From Metabacillus lacus (lineage in GTDB: Bacteria; Bacillota; Bacilli; Bacillales; Bacillaceae): 64,000 bases of DNA. The stretch spans positions 1 through 64,000 of the forward strand of contig NZ_WKKI01000013.1 in the NCBI RefSeq assembly GCF_009674805.1, read 5' to 3'. The notes under the pieces are model-generated. The model saw nothing but the letters and a program-made list of their open reading frames with translations, did no database searches and was not told the origin of the DNA. Positions 17,340 through 24,723 of the stretch are shown one piece after another; within the stretch, counting starts at the first letter, position 1, and each line of letters starts with the position of its first letter. Made by a program: the position numbers and the translations under genes.

Positions 17340-18557
17340 TCAAACATTTATCTGATGTTTTTTCAATTCAAGCTTTGCAACTTGAGCCCTGTGAACTTCA
17401 TCAGGACCGTCTGCTATTCTCAGCGTTCTGGCATTCGCCCATAAAGCCGCTAAAGGGAGATCTTCACTAACACCTGCTGCACCAAAAGCCTGTATTGCCC
17501 TATCAATTACTTTCAGGGCCATAGATGGAGCAACTACCTTGATCATCGCAATCTCTGCTTTCGCGGCCTTATTTCCTGCAGTATCCATCATATAAGCTGC
17601 TTTTAAGGTTAACAGTCTTGCCTGCTCAATTTCTATCCTGGAGTCTGCTATCCATTCGCCAATAACCCCTTGCTGTGAAAGACTTTTTCCAAATGCTTCC
17701 CTGTATTGAACACGCTTACATAATTCCTCAAGTGCACGTTCTGCTGCACCAATCAGTCTCATACAATGATGAATTCTGCCGGGACCCAGCCTGCCCTGAG
17801 CAATAGCAAAGCCTTTTCCTTCCCCCCAGATCATATTTTCTTCCGGGACCCTTACGTTTGTAAAAGAAATTTCAGCGTGTCCATGAGGTGCGTGATCATA
17901 GCCGAAAACTGGAAGGGTGCGCTCAATAATCACACCTGGTGTATCAAGAGGAACGAGTATCATAGACTGCTGTTCATACTTGGGAGCATGGGGATTTGAG
18001 CGTCCCATAACGATTGAAATCCTGCATCTGGGATCTCCTGCTCCGGACGACCACCATTTTCGTCCGTTAATGACATAGTCAGCCCCATCTTTTTCAATGC
18101 TTGTTGCGATATTGGTAGCATCTGAAGAAGCGGTATCAGGCTCTGTCATTGAAAAACAAGAACGAATGTCTCCATTGAGCAGCGGCTGAAGCCATTTCTG
18201 TTTCTGCTGCTGCGTTCCATATCTGACGAGAACTTCCATGTTTCCAGTATCCGGAGCTCCGCAATTAAACACTTCAGGCGCAAGCAAAGATCTACCCATA
18301 ATCTCGCAGAGAGGTGCATACTCGGTATTCGTCAGACCTGCTCCCAATTCACTGTCTGGCAAAAATAAATTCCAAAGCCCCTTTTCCCGCGCTTTCTTTT
18401 TCAGTTCTTCCATGACATGCGGCACAGTTTCCCATCGCGAAGCTTCTGCATTTAATTGTTTTTCATATACCTTTTCATTTGGATAAATATACTCTTCCAT
18501 AAAAGCAGTAAGTTCTTTCTGCAATTCTTCTACTTTTGAACTGTACTGAAAATACAA
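17340..18557 (-). CDS. Acyl-CoA dehydrogenase of the ACAD10/11 type
   Basis: 405 residues. Signature segments typical of ACAD10/11 C-terminal domains: [70 protein letters not shown] and [23 protein letters not shown] start, 10 nt after AAAGGAGGC. ACAD10/11 proteins process 4-phosphorylated acyl-CoAs made by their kinase domain; here dehydrogenase and kinase are separate genes in one locus. First gene of the upstream block, behind the operator at 18579 and a TTGAAA-N18-TATGAT promoter. Confidence 0.9.
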   Translation of the reverse strand: MYFQYSSKVEELQKELTAFMEEYIYPNEKVYEKQLNAEASRWETVPHVMEELKKKAREKGLWNLFLPDSELGAGLTNTEYAPLCEIMGRSLLAPEVFNCGAPDTGNMEVLVRYGTQQQKQKWLQPLLNGDIRSCFSMTEPDTASSDATNIATSIEKDGADYVINGRKWWSSGAGDPRCRISIVMGRSNPHAPKYEQQSMILVPLDTPGVIIERTLPVFGYDHAPHGHAEISFTNVRVPEENMIWGEGKGFAIAQGRLGPGRIHHCMRLIGAAERALEELCKRVQYREAFGKSLSQQGVIGEWIADSRIEIEQARLLTLKAAYMMDTAGNKAAKAEIAMIKVVAPSMALKVIDRAIQAFGAAGVSEDLPLAALWANARTLRIADGPDEVHRAQVAKLELKKHQINV

Positions 18558-18578
18558 TATTTTTCTGCCTCCTTTCTA

Positions 18579-18597
18579 TACTGACCGGTTGGTATGT
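18579..18597. promoter_or_regulatory. TetR-type operator, copy 2
   Basis: Same 19-nt sequence as 14077-14095. It lies just upstream of the ribosome site of the ACAD gene and immediately downstream of the predicted promoter, a repressing position. Confidence 0.65.
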
Positions 18598-18610
18598 ACT
18601 TTCTTCTATA

Positions 18611-18640
18611 ATCATATAATAAGAGACTTCGACATTTCAA
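18611..18640 (-). promoter_or_regulatory. Predicted sigma-A promoter of the ACAD block
   Basis: TTGAAA (18640-18635), an 18-nt spacer, TATGAT (18616-18611) on the minus strand. The start point would fall about 10 nt before the operator. Confidence 0.5.
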
Positions 18641-18819
18641 CAATTTTTCTAAAAATTCTGTAATAAGGAGCTGATGGTAGCCCAGAGTTTGAATACCTTA
18701 ATATTTTGCTGAACGGAGGCAAATTTATTAGATTGTGAAAATACAAGTATTCTACTGAATAGGGTAATGGGTTTTTATTTAAGAAAAAGTGGTGAGGTGC
18801 CTTGGGGAAACCATCATAC

Positions 18820-19037
18820 ATAGATAAACGGAGGAACTCCGCCTATTTTAAACAAACGATGAAAATGGACTGAATTAAACGGAGGATTTTCGTCTAAGCA
18901 CTCAAAAAACCTTAAAAAGGAGGATTTTTAGCAGCTTAAGCGGAATTCGTTCCCTTATTTTCTCCTAAAAACGGCTAATTTTGAATGTAACCGGAATTCC
19001 TACCCTTATTTCTCCTTAGTCGGGATGGGGAAGCGCC
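18820..19037. repeat. Degenerate short inverted repeats between acyl locus and pbpH
   Basis: Contains aaacggaggaactccgcc at 18825-18842, a related aacggaggattttcgtc at 18879-18895, and two aagcggaattcg-type copies. A relative, aacggaggaacttcg, recurs at 19266-19280. They look like remnants of dispersed hairpin elements. No gene is supported between 18600 and 19412. Confidence 0.5.
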
Positions 19038-19246
19038 TTGTGCATGCTGTTCCTGCCAAATTGCCCTTCATCGCCCCTCAAGAAGGACATTTCCCTTGCT
19101 ATTCCATTCAGTTTTGTCCTTCATCACCCCGATGAAGGACATTTCTCTTGCTGTTCCAGTCAATTTTGTCCTTCATCGCCCCGTTGGAGGACCTTTCCCA
19201 TGCTGTTCCAGTCAATTTTGTCCTTCATCGCCCTCATGAAGGACCT
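19038..19246. repeat. Short array (four units) of the 52-bp hairpin repeat, inverted orientation
   Basis: Four arms of the form gtccttcatc...gatgaaggac spaced about 52 bp, linked by cttgctgttccagtcaatttt-like sequence. The linker is the diverged reverse complement of the linker in the 38.2-39.4 kb array. Confidence 0.8.
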
Positions 19247-19381
19247 TAGACACTATACATATAGTAACGGAGGAACTTCGCTATTTAGTGAAAAGGACTA
19301 AAATGGATGATTTGAACCGCTTAAGCGGAATCGGGAGGGTAACCAATTACTTCATATTTCAACTAAGCTATGCAAACGAGC

Positions 19382-19413
19382 AAAAAAAAAGAGGAAATCA
19401 ATTGATTCCCTCT
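19382..19413 (-). terminator. Terminator of pbpH
   Basis: On the minus strand gaggGAATCAATTGATTTcctc forms a self-complementary stem immediately after the stop, followed by nine T. Confidence 0.8.
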
Positions 19414-21521
19414 TAGTTTACAACTTCTACATTCGTATCAGTATCGATAACCTGCTGTGTTTTTTCTTCGTCAGTTAGTGCTTCAGTGTCTCCAGACTGA
19501 TATTTTTCCTGCAATGTGGCATAAGCCTCCACTACCCGTTTGGCAATATTCTTATTTATTGTCGATTTACCTCCATAAGGAACCACTACACTAAACGCAA
19601 TTTCCGGCTGCTTTGAAGGATAGTAGCCTACGAATGTAAGATTTGTTGTCAATCTTCCATTCAAGTAGGTTTCAGCCGTCCCTGTTTTGCCGCTCACATC
19701 GTACTTTCCGAATTTGCCGGCTGCTGTTCCTTGAGATCCCTGGGTAACAAGCCTGAAGCCTTCTTGTACACGCTTCAGATCTTCAGGGGTATTGTTGATG
19801 CGATTAAGGATTTTCCCTTCGTTTTCAGCTACAATTGCGCCCAGCTCGTTTTCATTGCCTGGTGTATGGACAGATTTCAGCAATCGCGGTGCGACCCTGT
19901 AGCCTCCATTTGCGATAGTAGACACATACTGGGCCATTTGCAGCGGCGTGTAAGTGTCAAACTGTCCGATTGCTAAATCAAGAAGCTTACCCATTTGATC
20001 CGGATCAGCTTTTTGCCCGACTGATTCGTAAGGCATATCGATTCCCGTAGGAACTCCAAGCCCAAATTGGGAAAAGTAATTTCTCATTTTTACAAAAGCA
20101 TCCATTTTTGCCCGAAAAGGTCCATTGGGGACATATTTTACTCCTGCAATGTCCATCGCAATATAAAACATGTACACATTCGAACTGACCTCAAGTGCAT
20201 GTTCATCATTAAGCCAGCCAAAACCTCCGGCTCTCCAAGACTTTTTCTCTCTCGTGCCGGCAAACTTTATCGGTCTGTCATAGAAGGACGCACCATGTGA
20301 TATGCCATTCTGATAACCTGCCAGAACTGTGGCTCCCTTAACTGTTGACCCCATCTCAAACTGCTGGGTAAACGTCCCGAAAGCAAAATCTTCTGTTTCG
20401 CCATTTTCATTGATCACCTTGCCGCCTAAAGAGAGAACATCCCCTTTATAAGGATCCATGACGACAACAAAAGCACGGTCTACATTACGGTTTATTGATC
20501 GTGCCTCCCGAACTTCTTCCTCGATAATTCTGTCCACCTCTTTTTGCAGCTCGATATCAAAAGTAAGCTGAAGATCGTAACCCCTTCTGCCTTCATCAAT
20601 CACTTCTTCTGATACAATGTTTCCATTACGGTCAGAAGTAAACAGGACCTTGGATTTACGGGGATTCAGATAGTCTTCATACTGCAATTCAAGAAAGCTT
20701 TTTCCTACCCGCTCATTTCGCGCATAACCTCTTGCCAGATAGTGAGATTTGCGGTCCTCCAGAATTCCTTCTTCGGGCTTTGTCAGCCCGCCGAAAATTG
20801 TTCTAAGTGTACGGTCATAAGGATACTTTCTTGCCCAATCTGTAATGACATCAACTCCAGGAAGCTCTTCCAGCCTTTCAGCAACAATTGATAATTCAGC
20901 TTCAGTTAAATCATCTGACTTTACCACTTGCGGCTGATAGGCATAACCAGAGGAAAACCTTGTATAAATGACGGCCACTTCCAGTTCTTCCGGATCCTTT
21001 CTCAGCTTTTCTATTTCTTCAGAAGGCACCCTTTCCAGCTGCAGCTTATTTGTCTCTTTCGGTTCCAGCGACAGCTCACTGTCCTTTAAAAGCTTTTTCG
21101 CTTTCTCCGGGTTGGCCGCAAGCCAGTAATACTTCAAGTCTGTCACTTTCTTGTCCTCCTGATATTCATCAGTAGGAACTTCAATATATTGAGCAAGCTT
21201 CTCTGCGATCTGAAGCTTTTCTTTTGCTTTTGTTTTTCTGTCTACTGTATAGGTAATGGAAGGAACGGCTGTATTATCAACCAGCACCCTTCGATATTTA
21301 TCAATCATTTTACCTCGAGGAGCAGGAAATTTTGCTATATCAGCATCAGTTTTTGAAACTTCTTTTGAATACTCCTCACCCTGGACAATCTGGACAACTC
21401 CTAATTTAACAATCAATGCGACAAAGAGCAGAAATATAAAAAAGAAAAAGATATTGATGCGAAACTGCCTCAATTTCTTTACCTTGCGCTGTTCAGGCTG
21501 ATTTCCCTTTTGCTCAGTCAA
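19413..21521 (-). CDS. pbpH: Class B penicillin-binding protein (transpeptidase)
   Basis: 702 residues (B. subtilis PbpH about 704). A cytoplasmic basic tail, one membrane anchor (about 25-48), a dimerisation domain, then the transpeptidase domain: active-site FEMGSTVKGATV (Ser-Val-Lys), SSNVYMF (SxN) and SGKTGTAETY (KTG). It cross-links peptidoglycan during rod elongation; PbpH and PbpA are partly redundant in B. subtilis. TTG start, about 11 nt after AAGGGAG. Adjacent to divergently placed ykwD as in B. subtilis, but kinA is 11 kb away because the acyl locus intervenes. Confidence 0.9.
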   Translation of the reverse strand: MTEQKGNQPEQRKVKKLRQFRINIFFFFIFLLFVALIVKLGVVQIVQGEEYSKEVSKTDADIAKFPAPRGKMIDKYRRVLVDNTAVPSITYTVDRKTKAKEKLQIAEKLAQYIEVPTDEYQEDKKVTDLKYYWLAANPEKAKKLLKDSELSLEPKETNKLQLERVPSEEIEKLRKDPEELEVAVIYTRFSSGYAYQPQVVKSDDLTEAELSIVAERLEELPGVDVITDWARKYPYDRTLRTIFGGLTKPEEGILEDRKSHYLARGYARNERVGKSFLELQYEDYLNPRKSKVLFTSDRNGNIVSEEVIDEGRRGYDLQLTFDIELQKEVDRIIEEEVREARSINRNVDRAFVVVMDPYKGDVLSLGGKVINENGETEDFAFGTFTQQFEMGSTVKGATVLAGYQNGISHGASFYDRPIKFAGTREKKSWRAGGFGWLNDEHALEVSSNVYMFYIAMDIAGVKYVPNGPFRAKMDAFVKMRNYFSQFGLGVPTGIDMPYESVGQKADPDQMGKLLDLAIGQFDTYTPLQMAQYVSTIANGGYRVAPRLLKSVHTPGNENELGAIVAENEGKILNRINNTPEDLKRVQEGFRLVTQGSQGTAAGKFGKYDVSGKTGTAETYLNGRLTTNLTFVGYYPSKQPEIAFSVVVPYGGKSTINKNIAKRVVEAYATLQEKYQSGDTEALTDEEKTQQVIDTDTNVEVVN

Positions 21522-21859
21522 TTTTTTCGGTTCTCCCTTCGGTATTTCCTCTTCACAAAACTATATATATTGTAACATTTATGTAAAACTTGTCATATAT
21601 CTTTGTACCTAAAAAACTATGTCAACCTCAATTTTTATGAAAAAATTAGATTACTAGGAGATTTATGGGTGATATCTTAAAAGAACTGTAGGAAGGATTT
21701 CTTTCGTAAACCCTTTAATCATAAGGATTTATACAAAGTACAATATCTTAAACATTGTAAATGGAAAGTCTTGGGCACTTTGTTACAAAAAAAGCGTGTT
21801 ATGATGAGTTTGTCATCGAGACAACTACAAATAAGAAAAAAACGGGAGGCATAATCATT

Positions 21860-22669
21860 ATGTTTAAAAAAGCGACAGTTCTTTCATTAGCAGCTGCAGC
21901 AACTATTTTTACTTTCAATTCAGGACAAGCTAATGCACAGGAAGTACAATCTTTTAAAATAGAGGTAAAACAATTAGATCAATCTTCAATTGAGAATTTG
22001 CTAAAACAGCATTTTCCTAACCTAAAATTTAATTTCCAGCAAGCTCCAGCTCCAAAGCCTGTTGAGCAAGCTAAACCTGCTCCAGCTTCAGCTCCAAAGC
22101 CTGCTGAGCAAGCTAAACCTGCTCCAGCTCCAGCTCCAAAGCCTGCTGAGCAAGCTAAACCTGCTCCAGCTCCGGCTCCAAAGCCTGCTGAGCAAGCTAA
22201 ACCTGCTCCAGCTCCGGCTCCAAAGCCTGCTGAGCAAACTAAACCTGCTCCAGCTCCGGCTCCAAAGCCTGCTGAGCAAACACAATCCAGCGTGAGTGCG
22301 TTTGAAAAGAAAGTGGTTGAATTAACAAACGTTGAGCGCCAGAAGCAAGGTCTTAAACCGTTGCAGCTTGATGAAGCTTTAAGCAAAGTGGCAAGAGTAA
22401 AATCTCAAGATATGAAAAACAAAAACTATTTTTCTCATACAAGCCCTACTTACGGATCACCATTTGATATGATGAAGCAATTCGGCATTTCATACAAAAC
22501 TGCCGGTGAGAATATCGCTATGGGTCAGCGCTCTCCTGAAGAAGTTGTAAAAGCGTGGATGAACAGTGAAGGACACCGCAAAAATATCATGAACGGCCAA
22601 TATACACATATTGGTGTAGGACATGTAGCGGATGGTAACTACTGGACTCAAATGTTTATCGGAAAATAA
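21860..22669 (+). CDS. ykwD: Secreted CAP/SCP-domain protein with Pro-rich repeats
   Basis: 269 residues from ATG at 21860 after GGGAGG (the ORF opens 99 bp earlier without a ribosome site). Signal peptide about 1-26 (FKKATVLSLAAAATIF ... ANA-Q). Residues about 58-145 are near-perfect 14-residue repeats APAPAPKPAEQAKP, likely a wall-spanning spacer. The C-terminal CAP domain contains VVELTNVERQKQGLKPL, KNYFSHTSPTYGSPFDMM, AGENIAMG and WMNSEGHRKNIMN, matching B. subtilis YkwD. Secreted or wall-associated; the biochemical role of bacterial CAP domains is not settled. Confidence 0.88.
   Translation: MFKKATVLSLAAAATIFTFNSGQANAQEVQSFKIEVKQLDQSSIENLLKQHFPNLKFNFQQAPAPKPVEQAKPAPASAPKPAEQAKPAPAPAPKPAEQAKPAPAPAPKPAEQAKPAPAPAPKPAEQTKPAPAPAPKPAEQTQSSVSAFEKKVVELTNVERQKQGLKPLQLDEALSKVARVKSQDMKNKNYFSHTSPTYGSPFDMMKQFGISYKTAGENIAMGQRSPEEVVKAWMNSEGHRKNIMNGQYTHIGVGHVADGNYWTQMFIGK
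22034..22285 (+). repeat. 42-bp in-frame tandem repeat in ykwD
   Basis: About six consecutive copies of a 42-bp unit encoding APAPAPKPAEQAKP. The copies differ by few bases, mainly ca/cg at an Ala codon and the Gln-Ala/Gln-Thr switch. Copy number is likely to vary by slippage. Confidence 0.85.
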
Positions 22670-22679
22670 TAGATTCATT

Positions 22680-22716
22680 GAAAAATCGCCGGCTCCCTGC
22701 CGGCGATTTTTATTTT
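22680..22716. terminator. Bidirectional terminator ykwD/ykwC
   Basis: aaaaatcgccggc and gccggcgattttt form a GC-rich stem with a tccct loop, flanked by A and T runs, between two convergent genes. Confidence 0.9.
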
Positions 22717-22720
22717 AACT

Positions 22721-23584
22721 TTAATAATTCCAAAGCTTATACAATGCCTGAGTTCCGCTGTTATCCTCATTGCGGTCCAGCAGTTCACCATATAGAGATC
22801 TGACAAGCTGAAGTCCTGGCATCTCGACATCCATATGCTGAATTTCAGAAAGTGCAATATCCATATCTTTTACGAAATGTTTTACGTAAAAACCGGGTTC
22901 AAAGTCTTCCTTCAGCATGCGGGGCCCCAGATTGCTTAATGACCAGCTTCCGGCAGCGCCGGTAGAAATACTTTTAAGCACATTTTCAGGATCCAGCCCG
23001 GCTCTCTTTGCATATACGAGGGATTCACAGACCCCGATCATTCCTGAAGCTATTGCAATTTGATTGCACATTTTTGTATGCTGACCAGATCCAGGACCTC
23101 CCTGGTAGACGATATTTTCTCCCATAGCCTCGAAAATACTCCTACAGGCCAGAAAATCCTTTTCCTCACCGCCAGCCATAATAGCAAGAGTTCCATTTTT
23201 TGCTCCGATATCTCCACCTGATACAGGAGCATCAAGAGCAAAGATACCTTTATTTTTTGCAGCCTGATAAATTTCTTTAGCCAGTGAAGGCTTAGAAGTT
23301 GTCATGTCAATTACATATGTACCCTCTTTTGCATAAGCAAGAATTCCATCTTCACCTAAATAGACTTCCTCCACATCCTTTGGATAGCCAATTATGGTGA
23401 TCACTGCATCAGCACCTTCAGTTACTTCTTTAACAGATTCCTTCCATACGGCTCCTTTTCCTATGATAGTTTCCGCCTTGCTCTTTGTTCTGGTGTATAC
23501 TTGCACTTGAAAGCCGGCTTGCATAAGATTGTCCGCCATGCTTTCCCCCATTACACCTATTCCAATAAAACCGATTGTTTTCAT
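22721..23584 (-). CDS. ykwC: 3-hydroxyisobutyrate dehydrogenase-family NAD(P) oxidoreductase
   Basis: 287 residues. GFIGIGVMGESMADNLMQAG is the dinucleotide loop; DAPVSGGDIGAKNGTLAIM and the catalytic-Lys helix GPGSGQHTKMCNQIAIASG are diagnostic of beta-hydroxyacid dehydrogenases. B. subtilis YkwC occupies the same place. It oxidises a 3-hydroxy acid with NAD(P); the natural substrate is uncertain. Follows the SDR gene by 65 bp and may share its transcript. Confidence 0.88.
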   Translation of the reverse strand: MKTIGFIGIGVMGESMADNLMQAGFQVQVYTRTKSKAETIIGKGAVWKESVKEVTEGADAVITIIGYPKDVEEVYLGEDGILAYAKEGTYVIDMTTSKPSLAKEIYQAAKNKGIFALDAPVSGGDIGAKNGTLAIMAGGEEKDFLACRSIFEAMGENIVYQGGPGSGQHTKMCNQIAIASGMIGVCESLVYAKRAGLDPENVLKSISTGAAGSWSLSNLGPRMLKEDFEPGFYVKHFVKDMDIALSEIQHMDVEMPGLQLVRSLYGELLDRNEDNSGTQALYKLWNY

Positions 23585-23649
23585 TCATTCCCGCTCCTTA
23601 TCGTGATTGTTAACACTTTTTTCAGCAAGTCAGACATTTGGTGGAATTT

Positions 23650-24432
23650 TTATACTGACTTTACCATCCCGCCATCTACAAGAAATACTTGTCCAGTCAT
23701 GTAACTATTTACCTCTGAGAGAAGAAAGGCAGCATAAACAGCAAATTCTTCAGGCTGGCCATACCTCTTGAGGGCAATAGCACCCTTCACACTTTCCTCC
23801 ATTTCCTCTTTTGAAATACCTGCCTTTTCTGCATTGAGTGTATCAAGTACAGCAACCCGGTCTGTTGCAATTCTGCCGGGTGCGGCAGTATTGATTAAGA
23901 TGCCGTATGGAGCCAGTTCTCCGGCCAGGGTTTTTGTCATTCCGGCAATTCCCAATCTGAATGTATTAGATAAAAGCAATCCAGGGATGGGCTCTTTTAT
24001 GGAAGATGAGGCGATATTGAGGATTCTGCCTCCCCTGCCTCTCATATGTGGAAGCACTTCTCTAATGAAACGTATGTAGCTGAGTAAATTCAATTCAAAC
24101 GCTCGCTGCCAATCTTCATCGGATAAGTGCTCAAATGTGCCTGCAGGAGGACCGCCAGCATTGTTCACAAGAATGTCAATGCCACCGAATGTTTCAGCCG
24201 TTTTTTTTACGATTGCTTCAATATTTTCTTTTATCGTAATGTCGCATACGCTGTATGAAAGATTATCCTTATATGCTGAAAATTCCTCCATAACAGATTC
24301 CAGCTTTTCCGCAGATCTCCCGGAAATCATGACAGAAGCACCTTCTTCCAGCAATTTTTTTGCAACTGCCTTTCCAAGACCCTGGCTGGAGGCAGCAATC
24401 AAAGCTGTTTTTCCCTTGTAACGTAAATCCAT
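23650..24432 (-). CDS. Atypical SDR family protein
   Basis: 260 residues from ATG at 24432, about 9-10 nt after GGGGAGGGG (the earlier ATG abuts that site). ALIAASSQGLGKAVAKKLL is the cofactor loop and NNAGGPP the structural motif. The usual YxxxK is not present: after IASSSIKEPIPGLLLSN the aligned residues are SNTFR. This matches a known divergent SDR subset with the IPGLxLSN segment, so catalysis may differ from classical SDRs. C-terminal QVFLVDGG is normal. Its start is 113 nt downstream of a terminator-bearing leader RNA. Confidence 0.8.
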   Translation of the reverse strand: MDLRYKGKTALIAASSQGLGKAVAKKLLEEGASVMISGRSAEKLESVMEEFSAYKDNLSYSVCDITIKENIEAIVKKTAETFGGIDILVNNAGGPPAGTFEHLSDEDWQRAFELNLLSYIRFIREVLPHMRGRGGRILNIASSSIKEPIPGLLLSNTFRLGIAGMTKTLAGELAPYGILINTAAPGRIATDRVAVLDTLNAEKAGISKEEMEESVKGAIALKRYGQPEEFAVYAAFLLSEVNSYMTGQVFLVDGGMVKSV

Positions 24433-24544
24433 ATTTCCCATTCCCCTCCCCTATTTCAATGTATCTATATTGTAACAGAAGACGGCTCCCTGCCTCCATT
24501 TCCTGCATTGTACAGTCAGCCAGCTAGATCAGAACTTGTTAGGG

Positions 24545-24720
24545 TTATTTTTTAGCATAAAAAAACAGCTGGCATGAATACGGTAAAGTTTATACCGTCT
24601 TCACACCAGCCAACAGGCTTTCCTTCTACAAGCTGCATAGCCATCCTGGTTACCCTCGGCACCGAACTATAGAGAATCACTGCAGTTCAGTTCTTCCCTA
24701 GTCACTCTGCCTGCTGATCA
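24545..24720 (-). ncRNA. Riboswitch-like leader with terminator, class unrecognised
   Basis: Read on the minus strand. A closing helix pairs AGCAGGC (about 24715-24709) with GCCUGUU (about 24619-24613). The intervening about 90 nt hold GAACU/AGUUC and a conserved-looking GGUGCCGAGGGUAACC segment. The 3' arm runs into a 22-bp terminator stem (24567-24612) ending in seven U. It starts right after the EAL gene stop and ends about 110 nt before the SDR. It matches no riboswitch family I can name; it could instead be a structured 3' UTR of the EAL gene. Confidence 0.45.
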
Positions 24721-24723
24721 AGC

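Noticed and set aside
21979-22386. Minus- and plus-strand ORFs over the ykwD repeat
   Set aside because: Shadow frames of the 42-bp repeat in a well-supported CAP-domain gene.
24545-24720. Cyclic-di-GMP riboswitch near the GGDEF-EAL gene
   Set aside because: A GGUGCCGAGGGUAACC segment is faintly similar to the 3' part of the GEMM motif, but the 5' GCAAA elements are missing and the element is downstream of the EAL gene.
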